Counted from the first letter of the stretch, positions 26,539 to 36,403 are shown. The stretch is DNA of 36,417 nt from Massilia horti (GCF_004614195.1 NZ_SPUM01000129.1:1-36417); one strand, 5' to 3'. Translations and numbers: made by a program. The notes: generated by a model not told the origin, from the letters alone.

Positions 26539-26775
26539 CTAACTTGGAGGCCGTCTCTTGAAAATTTTGCGAGCTCGCCAATTCAATATCGACTCTCCGG
26601 CCGCCATGGTTTTGCGCGCAATAGTCTCGCCTCCAGCCAATATAAAAACCGCAGTTATTATATATACGAAGTCACCACAGCCTGCCCTGATGGAGTTAGA
26701 AATTAACGCAACCAGCAATATGGAACCGAAAAATGCGACAAGCCGAATTGAGGACGAAATGAGATTATTCTTCAT
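26539..26775 (-). CDS. small membrane protein, unknown
   Basis: 78 aa with two hydrophobic segments (LVAFFGSILLVALISNSI and FVYIITAVFILAGG) and a basic tail (RARKIFKRRPPS), suggesting an inner-membrane hairpin with both ends cytoplasmic. GAGAG lies 4 nt before the ATG. It starts 7 nt after the stop of the next upstream gene (26783), so the two would be co-transcribed. I do not recognise the family. Confidence 0.45.
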   Translation of the reverse strand: MKNNLISSSIRLVAFFGSILLVALISNSIRAGCGDFVYIITAVFILAGGETIARKTMAAGESILNWRARKIFKRRPPS

Positions 26776-26782
26776 ATGACTC

Positions 26783-26974
26783 TCATAAAACTGCTCTCTG
26801 AGCGGCGGGAGGTGGTGGTTTTTTTGCCTCCTCCTGTTGCCGACTTATTTTTATCTTGCGCTTTATTAACGACAACTCCTCCCGCTGCTTGCGCTGCGGT
26901 TTTGCCAGGATCTGCAATTTCTCGATCTTATCAGTATTTTCATCGATTTTACTGATGATCTTTGTCCCATTCAT
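26783..26974 (-). CDS. small charged coiled-coil-like protein, unknown
   Basis: 63 aa, Lys/Glu/Gln-rich (KIDENTDKIEKLQILAK, SLIKRKIKISRQQEEAKK), probably helical, with a proline run PPPP near the end. AGGA lies about 12 nt before ATG 26974, so the ribosome site is weak. Divergent from the ArsR-type gene. Could be a chance frame in AT-rich DNA; its spacing to the next gene favours a real one. Confidence 0.35.
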   Translation of the reverse strand: MNGTKIISKIDENTDKIEKLQILAKPQRKQREELSLIKRKIKISRQQEEAKKPPPPAAQRAVL

Positions 26975-27052
26975 GACTCTATTGTCCTGTTCAAGCTTCT
27001 ATTCGAACGGAACAATTTTTCCTTGCCCCCGTTCCCCTTTTGACCTAACATG

Positions 27053-27066
27053 TGAACAGCTCTTCA
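27053..27066. promoter_or_regulatory. SmtB/CzrA-type operator candidate
   Basis: tgaacagctcttca matches the 6-2-6 consensus TGAACA-n2-TGTTCA of zinc-responsive ArsR/SmtB repressors with one mismatch. It ends 10 nt before the ArsR-type start, fitting autoregulation of the repressor-exporter operon. Confidence 0.55.
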
Positions 27067-27076
27067 AATATCGATT

Positions 27077-27394
27077 ATGAGTTTCCCGACTGACACCGAC
27101 CACGCCGTCGAAGAACTGGCCGACCTGTTCCACCTGCTGGGCGACCCGACGCGCCTGCGCATCGTGCTGGCCTGCCTGGCGCAGCCGATTGCGGTGAGCG
27201 ACATCGCGGCCACCCTCGATTTGTCCAGCTCGCTGGTCAGCCACCACCTGCGCCTGCTGCGCGCGGCGCGCATCGTGAAGGCTGAACGCCAGGGCAAGCA
27301 GGTTTTCTACTCGGCCGCCGACGCCCACATCAGCGGCCTGTTGGCCGACATGTTCGAACACATCGCCGAACCCGCAACCGGACTTGACGCATGA
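27077..27394 (+). CDS. ArsR/SmtB-family metal-responsive repressor
   Basis: 105-aa winged-helix repressor: ELADLFHLLGDPTRLRIVLACL, then ISDIAATLD-type helix-turn-helix SSSLVSHHLRLLRAARIVKAERQGKQVFYS. C-terminal ADAHISGLLADMFEHI has Asp/His positioned like the alpha-5 zinc sites of SmtB/CzrA; there is no ArsR-type CVC metal motif. Its ATGA stop/start overlap with the CDF gene shows a repressor-exporter operon, probably zinc-induced. Confidence 0.88.
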   Translation: MSFPTDTDHAVEELADLFHLLGDPTRLRIVLACLAQPIAVSDIAATLDLSSSLVSHHLRLLRAARIVKAERQGKQVFYSAADAHISGLLADMFEHIAEPATGLDA

Positions 27395-28341
27395 GCCATC
27401 ACCATCATCATCACGACCATGACCACCATCACGGTCATGGCCATCACCACCATCATCACCACGCGCCGACCGACAAGGGGCGCGCGTTCGCGCTGGCGGT
27501 CGGCCTGAACACGCTGTTCGTCGGGGTTGAATTCGTGTATGGCTTCCTCGCCAACTCGACCGCGTTGATGGCCGACGCCGGCCACAACCTGTCGGACGTG
27601 CTTGGCCTGCTGCTGGCCTGGGGCGCGGCGGTGCTGGCCAAGACCACGCCCAACCACCGCTACACCTACGGCCTGCGCAGCTCGTCTATCCTGGCCGCGG
27701 TGGCCAATGCCCTGTTGCTGCTGTTCGCGTGCGGCGCGATCGCGCTTGAAGCGGTGCAGCGCTTTTCAACGCCGCAACCGGTGGCGGGGGCGACCGTGTC
27801 GATCGTGGCCCTGGTCGGGGTGCTGGTCAACGGCTTTTCTGCCTGGCTGTTCATGGCCGGGAGCAAAGAGGACCTGAACATACGCGGCGCCTACCTGCAC
27901 ATGGCGGCCGATGCCGCGATCTCGCTGGGGGTGGTGGTGGCGGGCCTGGTGACCATGTACACCGGCTGGACATGGCTTGACCCGGCAGCCAGCCTGGTAA
28001 TCATGATCATCATCGTGATGGGCACCTGGGGTCTGCTGCGCGAATCGATGCAACTGATGATGGCGGCGGTGCCGGCCAATGTCGACCCGGTTAAGGTCCA
28101 GCAATTCCTGGCGGGGCGGCCGGGCGTGTCGGAAGTGCACGACCTTCATATTTGGGGGATGAGCACGACCGAGACCGCGCTTACCGCGCACTTGGTGATG
28201 CCGGGCGGGTATCCGGGCGACCGGGTGATCGACCAGATCGTGGACCAGTTACGGAAGGACTTTTCGATCCATCACTGCACACTGCAGGTGGAGGAAGGAA
28301 CGACCGATCACGGGTGTGCGCTGCACGCGACGGCGCATTGA
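27391..28341 (+). CDS. His-rich CDF zinc exporter (ZitB/CzcD type)
   Basis: 316-aa cation diffusion facilitator. Residues 3-24 contain 18 histidines, a cytoplasmic metal-collecting tail. Membrane site motifs are ALMADAGHNLSD (His65-x3-Asp69 pattern) and YLHMAADA. The C-terminal domain has VHDLHIWGMSTTETALTAHLVM and SIHHCTLQVE. Most similar in style to zinc exporters ZitB/CzcD; the SmtB-type repressor supports zinc. Distinct from dmeF, which carries its His cluster in an internal loop and lacks the N-terminal tail. Confidence 0.9.
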   Translation: MSHHHHHHDHDHHHGHGHHHHHHHAPTDKGRAFALAVGLNTLFVGVEFVYGFLANSTALMADAGHNLSDVLGLLLAWGAAVLAKTTPNHRYTYGLRSSSILAAVANALLLLFACGAIALEAVQRFSTPQPVAGATVSIVALVGVLVNGFSAWLFMAGSKEDLNIRGAYLHMAADAAISLGVVVAGLVTMYTGWTWLDPAASLVIMIIIVMGTWGLLRESMQLMMAAVPANVDPVKVQQFLAGRPGVSEVHDLHIWGMSTTETALTAHLVMPGGYPGDRVIDQIVDQLRKDFSIHHCTLQVEEGTTDHGCALHATAH

Positions 28342-28368
28342 ACAATCGTACGGCGTACCGGGGGCGTT

Positions 28369-28477
28369 CGTAGGGTGCGCACCAGTGCGCACCGCGGTTC
28401 GCGAACGTCGCGTGGGGGAAGCTGTAGCCGCAAGTCAGCATGCGGTGACCGCGTGCGCACAGGGTGCGCACCCTACG
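28369..28477. repeat. MITE/REP-like repeat, copy A
   Basis: 109 bp bounded by cgtaggg...ccctacg. The outer arms carry cgtagggtgcgcacc and the complement ggtgcgcaccctacg; inside is gcggttcgcgaa (28394-28405) and the core ccgcaagtcagcatgc (28428-28443). Copy B at 33419 has the same parts in reverse orientation. Sits between convergent genes (zinc exporter and cysK), where it could also terminate both. Confidence 0.7.
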
Positions 28478-28505
28478 GCGACCTGCAGCTGCAGATGGGG
28501 AGACG

Positions 28506-29438
<933 letters not shown>

Positions 29439-29473
29439 GCCGGGCCCCTCCCCTCTTCCAGAAAAATTAGACT

Positions 29474-29956
29474 TTACTTCACGTTGAGCAGTTCCACGTC
29501 GAAGATCAGGTCGGAATCGGGCGGGATCGAGCCTCCCGGCGCGCCGCGCTTGCCATAGGCCAGGTCGCTGGGAATGATCAGGGTACGCTTGCCGCCGACC
29601 TTCATGCCGGCCACGCCCTGCTCCCAGCCCTTGATCACTTGTCCGGCACCGAGCCGGAAGTCGAGCGGCTCGCCACGGTCGAGCGAGGAATCGAATTTGC
29701 GGCCGCGCTGGTTACGCGCCATCGGCTTGTAGAACCAGCCGGTGTAATGGACGACCACGGTGCTGCCGAGGGTGGCTTCCTTGCCGGTGCCGACCTTCTG
29801 GTCAATGATCTGAACCTGGGGCGCCGCAGGAACGGCCGGGGCGGCTTCCGGCTGAGCCGCCGGCTGCTGGGCCTGGTCGGCGGCGGCCGGGGTTTCCTGG
29901 GCGTTGGCCGCTGCTGCCGCGAGCAGCAGGGCGACGAATACTGAACGACGTATCAT
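29474..29956 (-). CDS. FKBP-type peptidyl-prolyl isomerase, exported
   Basis: 160 aa. Signal peptide ([13 protein letters not shown]) followed by an Ala/Pro/Gln linker (about 22-48), then one FKBP domain: [71 protein letters not shown]. Active-site aromatics are present. Periplasmic folding helper. GGAAGAG precedes the ATG. Confidence 0.92.
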   Translation of the reverse strand: MIRRSVFVALLLAAAAANAQETPAAADQAQQPAAQPEAAPAVPAAPQVQIIDQKVGTGKEATLGSTVVVHYTGWFYKPMARNQRGRKFDSSLDRGEPLDFRLGAGQVIKGWEQGVAGMKVGGKRTLIIPSDLAYGKRGAPGGSIPPDSDLIFDVELLNVK

Positions 29957-29986
29957 GTGGCTCTTCCATCAAGGATTTTGGAAATC

Positions 29987-30856
29987 CTATGATAGCAAGG
30001 CCTCTTCCTGTTGCACAGCTTGGACCGGAGCGTGCCCGCCATCGGCAGCCTCGGCCATGCGGCGCAGCACGTGACCGGCCGCGACCATGCCAAAGGTGGC
30101 GGTCACCACCATGCTCGAACCGAAGCCGGCGCAGTTCAGGCCGGTGATGCTGTTGGCGTCAAGCGCGCAGGCGTCGCCACTGTCCGGATAGCGCAACGGC
30201 TCCATCGAGAACACGGCATCGATGTGGTACTTGTTCTTTTCGCCGCGGGCAAAGCCGTAGCGTGCGCGCAGGATCTTGCGCACTTTCTTGAGCAGCGGTT
30301 CCTGCTCGGTGCGGGCCAGGTCGCGCACCTCGACCCTGGTCGGGTCGAGCTGGCCGCCGGCGCCGCCGATCGTCACCAGCGGAATTGCATGATCGCGGCA
30401 ATACGCGATCAGCGCGGCCTTGGGCTTGACGCTGTCGATCGCGTCGATCACGTAGTCGAAACGGCCGCTGCCGATCATCTGCGCGATGTTGTTCTCGTCG
30501 ATGAAGTCCTCGACCAGCGTCACCTGGCAAAACGGATTGATCTGCGCAATGCGCTGCGACAGCGCCTCGATCTTGGGCATGCCGATGGTCGCGCTCAAGG
30601 CCTGGATCTGGCGGTTGATGTTGGACTCGGCCACATTGTCCAGGTCGATCAGGGTCAGGTGGCCGACCGCGCTCCTGGCCAGCGCCTCCACCACCCACGA
30701 GCCGACGCCGCCCACGCCAATCACGCAAACGTGCGCCGCACGGAAGCGTTCCAAGGCACGCTCGCCGTACAGGCGAGCCAGACCACCGAAGCGGCGTGCG
30801 AAGTCGACCTCGTCGTCCAGCACCGACACGAGGTTATGAGTGTTGATGGTATTCAT
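29987..30856 (-). CDS. tcdA: tRNA threonylcarbamoyladenosine dehydratase TcdA
   Basis: 289-aa E1-like enzyme cyclising t6A37 in tRNA. ARRFGGLARLYGERAL leads into the nucleotide loop VIGVGGVGSWVVEALARS, then LIDLDNVAESNINRQ. DYVIDAIDSVKPK and the C-terminal region are typical of TcdA/CsdL. The ATG at 30856 directly abuts GGGAGG, an unusually tight spacing, so an alternative start a few codons later is possible. Divergent from the hemerythrin-PdxH gene. Confidence 0.92.
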   Translation of the reverse strand: MNTINTHNLVSVLDDEVDFARRFGGLARLYGERALERFRAAHVCVIGVGGVGSWVVEALARSAVGHLTLIDLDNVAESNINRQIQALSATIGMPKIEALSQRIAQINPFCQVTLVEDFIDENNIAQMIGSGRFDYVIDAIDSVKPKAALIAYCRDHAIPLVTIGGAGGQLDPTRVEVRDLARTEQEPLLKKVRKILRARYGFARGEKNKYHIDAVFSMEPLRYPDSGDACALDANSITGLNCAGFGSSMVVTATFGMVAAGHVLRRMAEAADGGHAPVQAVQQEEALLS

Positions 30857-30941
30857 CCTCCCATTCTAGCGGACTGATGCTGCCAGACTGCACTAAAATA
30901 GCTCTTAGTCAACCGAATTTTTTCTGTGTTAAAAAACGCAT

Positions 30942-32129
30942 ATGAGCAACTTTCTCCTCGAGCCCGCACCGGACTTCGACCAACCGATAGCCGTCCTGAA
31001 ACATTGCCACGGGCGTATCCGCAAGCAGTTGGCGACGCTGGAAAAGCTGCTGCCCTACCTGCCGGAGCACGGGGCGGACGAATCCGCGCGCAAGGCGGCG
31101 CAGGCGGTACTGAAGTATTTCGACAAGGCCGCGCACTTGCACCACGAGGACGAGGAACAGGACCTGTTCCCGATGCTGCGCGCGGTTGCTCAGGGAGAGG
31201 ACGCGGCAAGCTTGCAGGCGCTGGTGCCGCTGATCGTGCAGGAACACCATCAGATGGACGCGATGTGGCAAGACCTGCACGAACAGCTGACCGCCATCGC
31301 ATCGGGCAGCGGCACGGCGCTGTCGGCGAGCATTGTGCAACGCTTCTCGCAACAGTACGCGGCGCACATGGAGCGCGAGGAAAACGTGATCGCGCCGATG
31401 GCGCTGCGCCTGTTCTCGCCCGCTCAGATGGCCCAGCTCGGCAGTGCGATGCAGCGGCGGCGCGGCATCGAGCCGCCAGCACCTTCGGTCGGCGAGGCGG
31501 TGGCGCACCTGCGGACGGACTATGGCCAGGCGGTGCTCGACGAGGCACACGTTGCGGCCGACCCGATGCAGCAGTTCACGCGCTGGTTCGAGGAAGCGCT
31601 CAAGGCCGAGGTGAACGAGCCGAACGCGATGAGCGTGGCCACCGTGGGCCCCGACGGCCGGCCGAGCTCGCGCATCGTGCTGGTCAAGCAGTTCGACGCA
31701 CGCGGGCTGACCTGGTACACGAACTATGACAGCCAGAAATCCCGACAATTGGGCGACAACCCATATGCAGCTTTGTTATTCTTCTGGAGCGAACTTGAAC
31801 GGCAGGTGCGGATCGAAGGCAGGGTCGAGCGTACATCCGTTGAAGAGAGCGACAAGTACTTCAACAGCCGCCCTCTGAAAAGCCGGCTGTCGGCGATTGC
31901 CTCGAACCAGAGTGCGCCGATCGAGAGCCGCGCTGTTCTAGAACACAACTACGAGGTGGTGACCAAGCAGTATGGCGAGGAGCCGCCGCGTCCGGAAAAC
32001 TGGGGCGGGTTCCGGCTGGTGCCGGACCGTTTCGAGTTTTGGCAGGGCCGCCGTTCGCGCTTCCATGACCGCATCGTGTACCTGCGGCAGGAAGACGGCA
32101 GCTGGACGCGGCAACGTTTGCAACCGTAA
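30942..32129 (+). CDS. pdxH: hemerythrin domain fused to pyridoxamine 5'-phosphate oxidase
   Basis: 395 aa in one open frame. Residues about 10-160 are a hemerythrin-like four-helix bundle with candidate di-iron ligands: His21/His23 (LKHCHGR), His65-His68 with Glu69/Glu72 ([13 protein letters not shown]), His102/His103 (QEHHQMD) and His142-x3-Glu146 ([10 protein letters not shown]). From about 182 ([14 protein letters not shown]) a complete PNPOx follows: [65 protein letters not shown], ending [15 protein letters not shown]...RLQP. PdxH makes pyridoxal phosphate using FMN and oxygen; the bundle may sense or deliver oxygen (inference). An internal ATG at 31449 (Met170) might give free PdxH. 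Confidence 0.9.
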   Translation: MSNFLLEPAPDFDQPIAVLKHCHGRIRKQLATLEKLLPYLPEHGADESARKAAQAVLKYFDKAAHLHHEDEEQDLFPMLRAVAQGEDAASLQALVPLIVQEHHQMDAMWQDLHEQLTAIASGSGTALSASIVQRFSQQYAAHMEREENVIAPMALRLFSPAQMAQLGSAMQRRRGIEPPAPSVGEAVAHLRTDYGQAVLDEAHVAADPMQQFTRWFEEALKAEVNEPNAMSVATVGPDGRPSSRIVLVKQFDARGLTWYTNYDSQKSRQLGDNPYAALLFFWSELERQVRIEGRVERTSVEESDKYFNSRPLKSRLSAIASNQSAPIESRAVLEHNYEVVTKQYGEEPPRPENWGGFRLVPDRFEFWQGRRSRFHDRIVYLRQEDGSWTRQRLQP

Positions 32130-32175
32130 GCAGGCAGGGCGCAGGCCGCCTTGCCGTCAAATGCCGGAGGTGTGC

Positions 32176-33384
32176 GTGTTTACTGAAATGAGGCTTTCCG
32201 CCTGGAGCACAGGCATCCGCGACAAGCTGTCGCTACCCTTGCGCATCATCCTGTGGAACGGGCAGCAGTTCGACCTGTCGGACGAGCCGCCACGGGTGAC
32301 GGTCAAGGTGCCGGGCCCGTCGTCACTGCGCTACCTGGTCTCGCCCTCGCTGTACAACCTGGGCAAGGCCTATGTCGAAGGCGCGATCGAAGTGACCGGG
32401 CGCGCGGTCGACATGATCAACATCGGCAACGCGCTGGCCGCCTCCGGCATCGGCAAGACCCAGGGGCGCCTGTCGCGTTCGCTGCAACTGGTGTCGCCCC
32501 ATACCCGCAAAAAGGACGCCGCCGCGATCCGCTACCATTACGACGTCTCCAACGAGTTCTACGGCGCCTGGCTCGACTCGGGCATGGTCTACTCGTGCGC
32601 CTACTTTGAAGGCGGCACTGAGGACCTGGCCGCGGCCCAGCTGAAAAAGATCGACCACATCCTGACCAAGATCGGCGTGCAGCCGGGGCAGACCCTGCTG
32701 GACATCGGCTGCGGCTGGGGTGCGCTGGTGATGCGCGCGGCGAGCCGGTTTGGCGCCCGTTGCGTGGGCGTGACGCTGTCGGAAAACCAGGTGCAGCTCG
32801 CGCGCGAGCGGGTCAGACAGGCCGGGCTGCAGGACCGGATCGAGATCCGGCTGCAAGACTACCGCGACGTCGAAGGCCAGTTCGACCGCATCACCAGCGT
32901 GGGCATGTTCGAGCACGTGGGCGTGCAGCATCTGCCGGAGTATTTCAGGCACGTGAACAAGCTGCTGGCGCCGGGCGGCGTGGCGATGAACCACGGCATC
33001 ACCACGACCGATGTCGACAACCGCTCGACGCCGTACGGCGGCGGCGAATTCATCGACAAGTACGTGTTCCCGCACGGCGAGCTGGCGCACCTGTCGACCG
33101 TGATCCGGACGATGCAAGAAGGCGGGCTGGAAGTGCGCGATGTCGAAAATCTGCGCAGGCACTACGCGAAGACATGCGCGACCTGGACCGAGAACTTCGA
33201 GAGCAATGCCGAGCGGATCAAGACGCTGACCGATCCCAAGCGATTTCGGATCTGGCACGTGTACCTGGCGGGCTGCGCGTACGCGTTCGCGCACGACTGG
33301 ATCAGCCTGTACCAGATCGTGTGCGGCAAAGCCGGCGAGGAGCCGTCGCAGATTCCCTGGTCGCGGCGGTACATGTACAACTGA
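32176..33384 (+). CDS. cfa: cyclopropane-fatty-acyl-phospholipid synthase
   Basis: 402-aa enzyme adding a methylene from S-adenosylmethionine to unsaturated lipid chains in the membrane. The SAM loop LDIGCGWGALVMRAA begins at about 175; RYHYDVSNEFYGAWL and YSCAYFEGGTEDL precede it; MFEHVG, YVFPHGEL and RRHYAKTCATW follow, all family-typical. Start: GTG 32176, five nt after GGAGG (32166-32170); ATG 32188 is too far from it and ATG 32161 lies before it. Begins 46 nt after pdxH, so probably co-transcribed. Confidence 0.93.
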   Translation: MFTEMRLSAWSTGIRDKLSLPLRIILWNGQQFDLSDEPPRVTVKVPGPSSLRYLVSPSLYNLGKAYVEGAIEVTGRAVDMINIGNALAASGIGKTQGRLSRSLQLVSPHTRKKDAAAIRYHYDVSNEFYGAWLDSGMVYSCAYFEGGTEDLAAAQLKKIDHILTKIGVQPGQTLLDIGCGWGALVMRAASRFGARCVGVTLSENQVQLARERVRQAGLQDRIEIRLQDYRDVEGQFDRITSVGMFEHVGVQHLPEYFRHVNKLLAPGGVAMNHGITTTDVDNRSTPYGGGEFIDKYVFPHGELAHLSTVIRTMQEGGLEVRDVENLRRHYAKTCATWTENFESNAERIKTLTDPKRFRIWHVYLAGCAYAFAHDWISLYQIVCGKAGEEPSQIPWSRRYMYN

Positions 33385-33418
33385 AACAACTGAACAGATT
33401 CGCAGTGCGGTCATCAGG

Positions 33419-33583
33419 CGTAGGGTGCGCACCTGTGCGCACGCGGTACGTGTGCGGACCGTTGGCGTCTGGGCACACCGCGCGGGCCGTGCGCCCTGCA
33501 TACTGACTTGCGGCTGCCGCTTCTTTACGCTGCCTTCGCGAACCGCGTGCGCACAGGTCCTCGCCGGCCGCGCGCCCCCTACG
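33419..33583. repeat. MITE/REP-like repeat, copy B
   Basis: 165 bp, bounded by cgtaggg and ccctacg, in the opposite orientation to copy A. The minus strand carries gcggttcgcgaa (33535-33546) and the core ccgcaagtcagtatgc (33498-33513), one base different from copy A. Outer arm cgtagggtgcgcacctgtg is nearly identical. Lies between convergent cfa and msrA. Confidence 0.7.
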
Positions 33584-33611
33584 ATGTGCTACGGCTACGG
33601 CTCCGGCAGAT

Positions 33612-33731
33612 CGTAGGGTGAGCGGCGTCCAGCGGCGCAGGGGCGCCCTGCCGCCGCGGTCAACGACTGTAGCTCGCGGCGCAGCCAACACTACGCAGCC
33701 GTACCGCGTGCGCACAGGTGCGCACCCTACG
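33612..33731. repeat. MITE/REP-like repeat, copy C
   Basis: 120 bp from cgtagggtg to caccctacg. The right arm accgcgtgcgcacaggtgcg (33703-33722) matches copies A and B, but the interior is diverged and holds its own GC-rich hairpin (cggcgcaggggcgccctgccg). Lies 28 bp after copy B; together they fill most of the 372-bp cfa-msrA gap. Confidence 0.65.
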
Positions 33732-33756
33732 CCAGCGCGAGAGCCGCAGGATCTGG

Positions 33757-34311
33757 CTACCGCAGCTCCGGCGTCTTGAGCCGGCTCGCGAACACCTTCC
33801 TGAATTTGGCCACCTTGGGCGCCACCACGAATGCGCAGTACCCCTGCAGCGGATGCTGACGGAAATAATCCTGGTGGTAGTCCTCGGCCTTGTGCCAGGC
33901 CTGTGCCGGCAGCAGCTGGGTGACGATCGGCCCGTCCCACACATGCGCCATCTCGGCCATCACCTTGCGCGCGGTCACTTCCTGCTCAGGAGACGTGAAG
34001 AAGATCACCGAGCGGTATTGCTCCCCGACGTCGTTGCCTTGCCGATTTACCGTGGTCGGGTCGTGGATCGTGAAGAAAATCTCGAGGATGTCGCGATAGC
34101 TGATCAGCTTGGGGTCGAAGTGTAGCCGCACGACTTCGGCGTGGCCGGTGTCGCCAGCGCATACCTGTTCATAGGTCGGGTTGGGCGTGTGCCCACCCAT
34201 GTAGCCTGACTCGACGCGCAGGATGCCGCGTACCTCGAGGTACACCGCCTCCAGGCACCAGAAGCATCCGCCGCCGAGGATGGCCACTTCGGTCGCTGCT
34301 TGTTCGGTCAT
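33757..34311 (-). CDS. msrA: peptide methionine-S-sulfoxide reductase MsrA
   Basis: 184 aa. Catalytic Cys16 in GGGCFWCLEA, followed by GYMGGHTPNPTYEQVC and GHAEVVRLHFDP. HDPTTVNRQGNDVGEQYRS is the family signature. Repairs oxidised methionine (S form) with thioredoxin. The start has GAGGTGG upstream. The 3' end lies 25 bp from repeat copy C. Confidence 0.93.
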   Translation of the reverse strand: MTEQAATEVAILGGGCFWCLEAVYLEVRGILRVESGYMGGHTPNPTYEQVCAGDTGHAEVVRLHFDPKLISYRDILEIFFTIHDPTTVNRQGNDVGEQYRSVIFFTSPEQEVTARKVMAEMAHVWDGPIVTQLLPAQAWHKAEDYHQDYFRQHPLQGYCAFVVAPKVAKFRKVFASRLKTPELR

Positions 34312-34444
34312 GTCCCACCTCGACAGTTAAATTTCACCCCAATCACTGTAACGCAAAGTGGACGTTTATGCATTCGCAAAAACAGCCGTGCCAACCCGTC
34401 CTGGTTCCTCAGTGGCATAATGGCGGCAACTATCCAAGGCAACA

Positions 34445-34954
34445 ATGAACACAAGCTCCCCCCGCGCTACCGGGCGCGGATTCGACTCCGCGCATTTCCG
34501 CCAGGCGCTGTCACAATTCGCCACCGGTGTGACCGTGATCACCACGCGCTTGGCCGACGGCAGCTTCCGCGGCCTGACGGCCAGTTCTTTCAATTCGGTC
34601 TCGCTTGAGCCGCCGCTCGTGCTGTGGAGCCTGGGTAACGCCGCCAACAGTCTGCCCATTTTTTCCGGCAACTCGCATTACGTCATTAATGTCCTGTCCG
34701 CCGGGCAGGAGGAGCTGGCCAAGCGTTTCTCACGCAAGACCAGCAACCCGTTCTGCGGGATCGAATACGAACTGTCGCGCACCGGCCAGCCGATCCTCAA
34801 GGGTGTGGCGGCCTGGTTCGAGTGCCACAACCGCAGCCGCTATCCGGAGGGCGACCACGTGATTTTCGTGGGCGAGGTCGAGGACTGCGATGCGCACCCG
34901 CAGGCCGCCCTGATGTTTCACAGAAGTCAATTCGGCAGCACCGACAGGGGATAA
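34445..34954 (+). CDS. flavin reductase family protein
   Basis: 169-aa FMN-binding split-barrel protein of the HpaC/flavin reductase type: FRQALSQFATGVTVITT, GLTASSFNSVSLEPPLVLWSL, YVINVLSAGQEELAKRFS and DHVIFVGEVEDC. It would pass reduced flavin to an oxygenase partner, none of which is adjacent. AAGGC lies just before the ATG. C-terminus RSQFGST is typical. Confidence 0.85.
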   Translation: MNTSSPRATGRGFDSAHFRQALSQFATGVTVITTRLADGSFRGLTASSFNSVSLEPPLVLWSLGNAANSLPIFSGNSHYVINVLSAGQEELAKRFSRKTSNPFCGIEYELSRTGQPILKGVAAWFECHNRSRYPEGDHVIFVGEVEDCDAHPQAALMFHRSQFGSTDRG

Positions 34955-35031
34955 GCTGTCCGGGCTCAAGTTGCCCGATCAAAAATGAAAATGGCTGTCG
35001 CAGTTTCAAAAGATGCGGCCATGCCAGCTTT

Positions 35032-35037
35032 CTATAA
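35032..35037 (+). promoter_or_regulatory. -10 element upstream of gcdH
   Basis: A perfect TATAAT lies 79 nt before the gcdH start, in the 161-bp gap after the flavin reductase. No good -35 is found at 16-18 nt, so an activator may be involved. Confidence 0.45.
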
Positions 35038-35115
35038 TGGCTCGACCCGGTGCGGGCCAATGGATGCACATTGCCCGTTCCTTTTCAACCAGAACGCATT
35101 GAGACAGGATGAGCC

Positions 35116-36306
35116 ATGAACCGACCCGCCGCGCGCAAGGCGCAATTTCACTGGGATGATCCGCTGCTGCTGAACGAGCAGCTGACCGAGGACGAGCGCA
35201 TGGTGCGCGACGCGGCCGCCGCCTATTGCCAGGACAAGCTGCAGCCGCGCATCCTCGAGGCGTTCCGCCACGAACGGATGGATACCTCGATCTTCCGCGA
35301 AATGGGCGAACTCGGCCTGCTGGGTCCGACGATCCCCGAGCAGTACGGCGGGCCGGGCCTGAACTACGTCAGCTACGGCCTGATCGCGCGCGAAGTCGAG
35401 CGGGTCGATTCGGGTTACCGCTCGATGATGAGCGTACAGTCGTCGCTGGTGATGGTGCCGATTTACGAGTTCGGCACCGAGGCGCAATGCCAGAAATACC
35501 TGCCCAAGCTGGCGCGCGGCGAGTGGATCGGCTGCTTCGGCCTGACCGAGCCGAACCACGGGTCCGATCCGGCATCGATGCAGACCCGGGCGCGCAAGGT
35601 CGATGGCGGCTACGCGCTCACCGGCAACAAAATGTGGATCACGAATTCGCCGGTGGCGGACGTGTTCGTGGTCTGGGCCAAGGACGACGAAGGCGCGATC
35701 CGCGGCTTTATCCTGGAAAAAGGAATGCCGGGCTTAAGTGCGCCCGCGATTCACGGCAAATTCGGCCTGCGCGCCTCCGTGACCGGCGAGATCGTGATGG
35801 ACAACGTGTTCTGCCCGGAAGAGAACGCCTTCCCGGAGGTGCGCGGCCTGAAGGGTCCGTTCACCTGCCTGAACTCGGCGCGCTACGGGATCGCGTGGGG
35901 CGCGCTGGGCGCGGCCGAGGCATGCTGGCACACGGCGCGCCAGTACACGATCGACCGCACGCAGTTCGGCAAGCCGCTGGCCGCCAACCAGCTGGTACAG
36001 AAGAAACTGGCCGACATGCAGACCGAAATCACGCTGGGCCTGCAGGGCTGCCTGCGCCTGGGCCGGATGAAGGACGAGGGCACGGCGGCGGTCGAGATCA
36101 CGTCGCTCATGAAGCGCAACTCCTGCGGCAAGTCGCTCGACATCGCGCGCACCGCACGCGACATGCTGGGCGGTAACGGTATCTCCGACGAATTCGGGGT
36201 GATTCGCCACATGGTCAACCTGGAGGTGGTCAACACCTACGAAGGCACGCACGACATCCACGCGCTGATCTTGGGCCGGGCGCAAACCGGGATCGCTGCC
36301 TTCTGA
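35116..36306 (+). CDS. gcdH: glutaryl-CoA dehydrogenase
   Basis: 396-aa acyl-CoA dehydrogenase that oxidises and decarboxylates glutaryl-CoA to crotonyl-CoA in lysine/tryptophan breakdown. GCDH features: Arg102 in [12 protein letters not shown] (binds the substrate carboxylate), FAD loop [27 protein letters not shown], and catalytic Glu376 in [27 protein letters not shown] before the ATG supplies the ribosome site. Followed by a strong terminator, so monocistronic or last in its unit. Confidence 0.93.
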   Translation: MNRPAARKAQFHWDDPLLLNEQLTEDERMVRDAAAAYCQDKLQPRILEAFRHERMDTSIFREMGELGLLGPTIPEQYGGPGLNYVSYGLIAREVERVDSGYRSMMSVQSSLVMVPIYEFGTEAQCQKYLPKLARGEWIGCFGLTEPNHGSDPASMQTRARKVDGGYALTGNKMWITNSPVADVFVVWAKDDEGAIRGFILEKGMPGLSAPAIHGKFGLRASVTGEIVMDNVFCPEENAFPEVRGLKGPFTCLNSARYGIAWGALGAAEACWHTARQYTIDRTQFGKPLAANQLVQKKLADMQTEITLGLQGCLRLGRMKDEGTAAVEITSLMKRNSCGKSLDIARTARDMLGGNGISDEFGVIRHMVNLEVVNTYEGTHDIHALILGRAQTGIAAF

Positions 36307-36327
36307 TCCTCAGCCAAACGAAAACGA

Positions 36328-36353
36328 AAAAGCCCGCGTGATGCGGGCTTTTT
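36328..36353 (+). terminator. Rho-independent terminator of gcdH
   Basis: Stem aaaagcccgc (36328-36337) / gcgggctttt (36343-36352), loop gtgat, followed by further T. It ends transcription 22 nt after the gcdH stop; the A-rich left side makes it partly bidirectional. Confidence 0.85.
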
Positions 36354-36403
36354 CTTTGCGGTTGTCCCGTCCTAAAATCGGTTGTCATGAGTTCGCCTTG
36401 TCC

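Noticed and set aside
26349..26561. 70-codon plus-strand frame in the AT-rich island
   Set aside because: No ribosome site, no hydrophobic or domain pattern, overlaps the end of the minus-strand membrane gene.
27397..27465. CAT/CAC tandem repeat as a microsatellite or CRISPR-like array
   Set aside because: It encodes the His-rich tail of the CDF exporter; no spacer structure.
32323..33501. 392-codon minus-strand frame
   Set aside because: Antisense to cfa and begins inside repeat copy B; composition is that of reversed codons.
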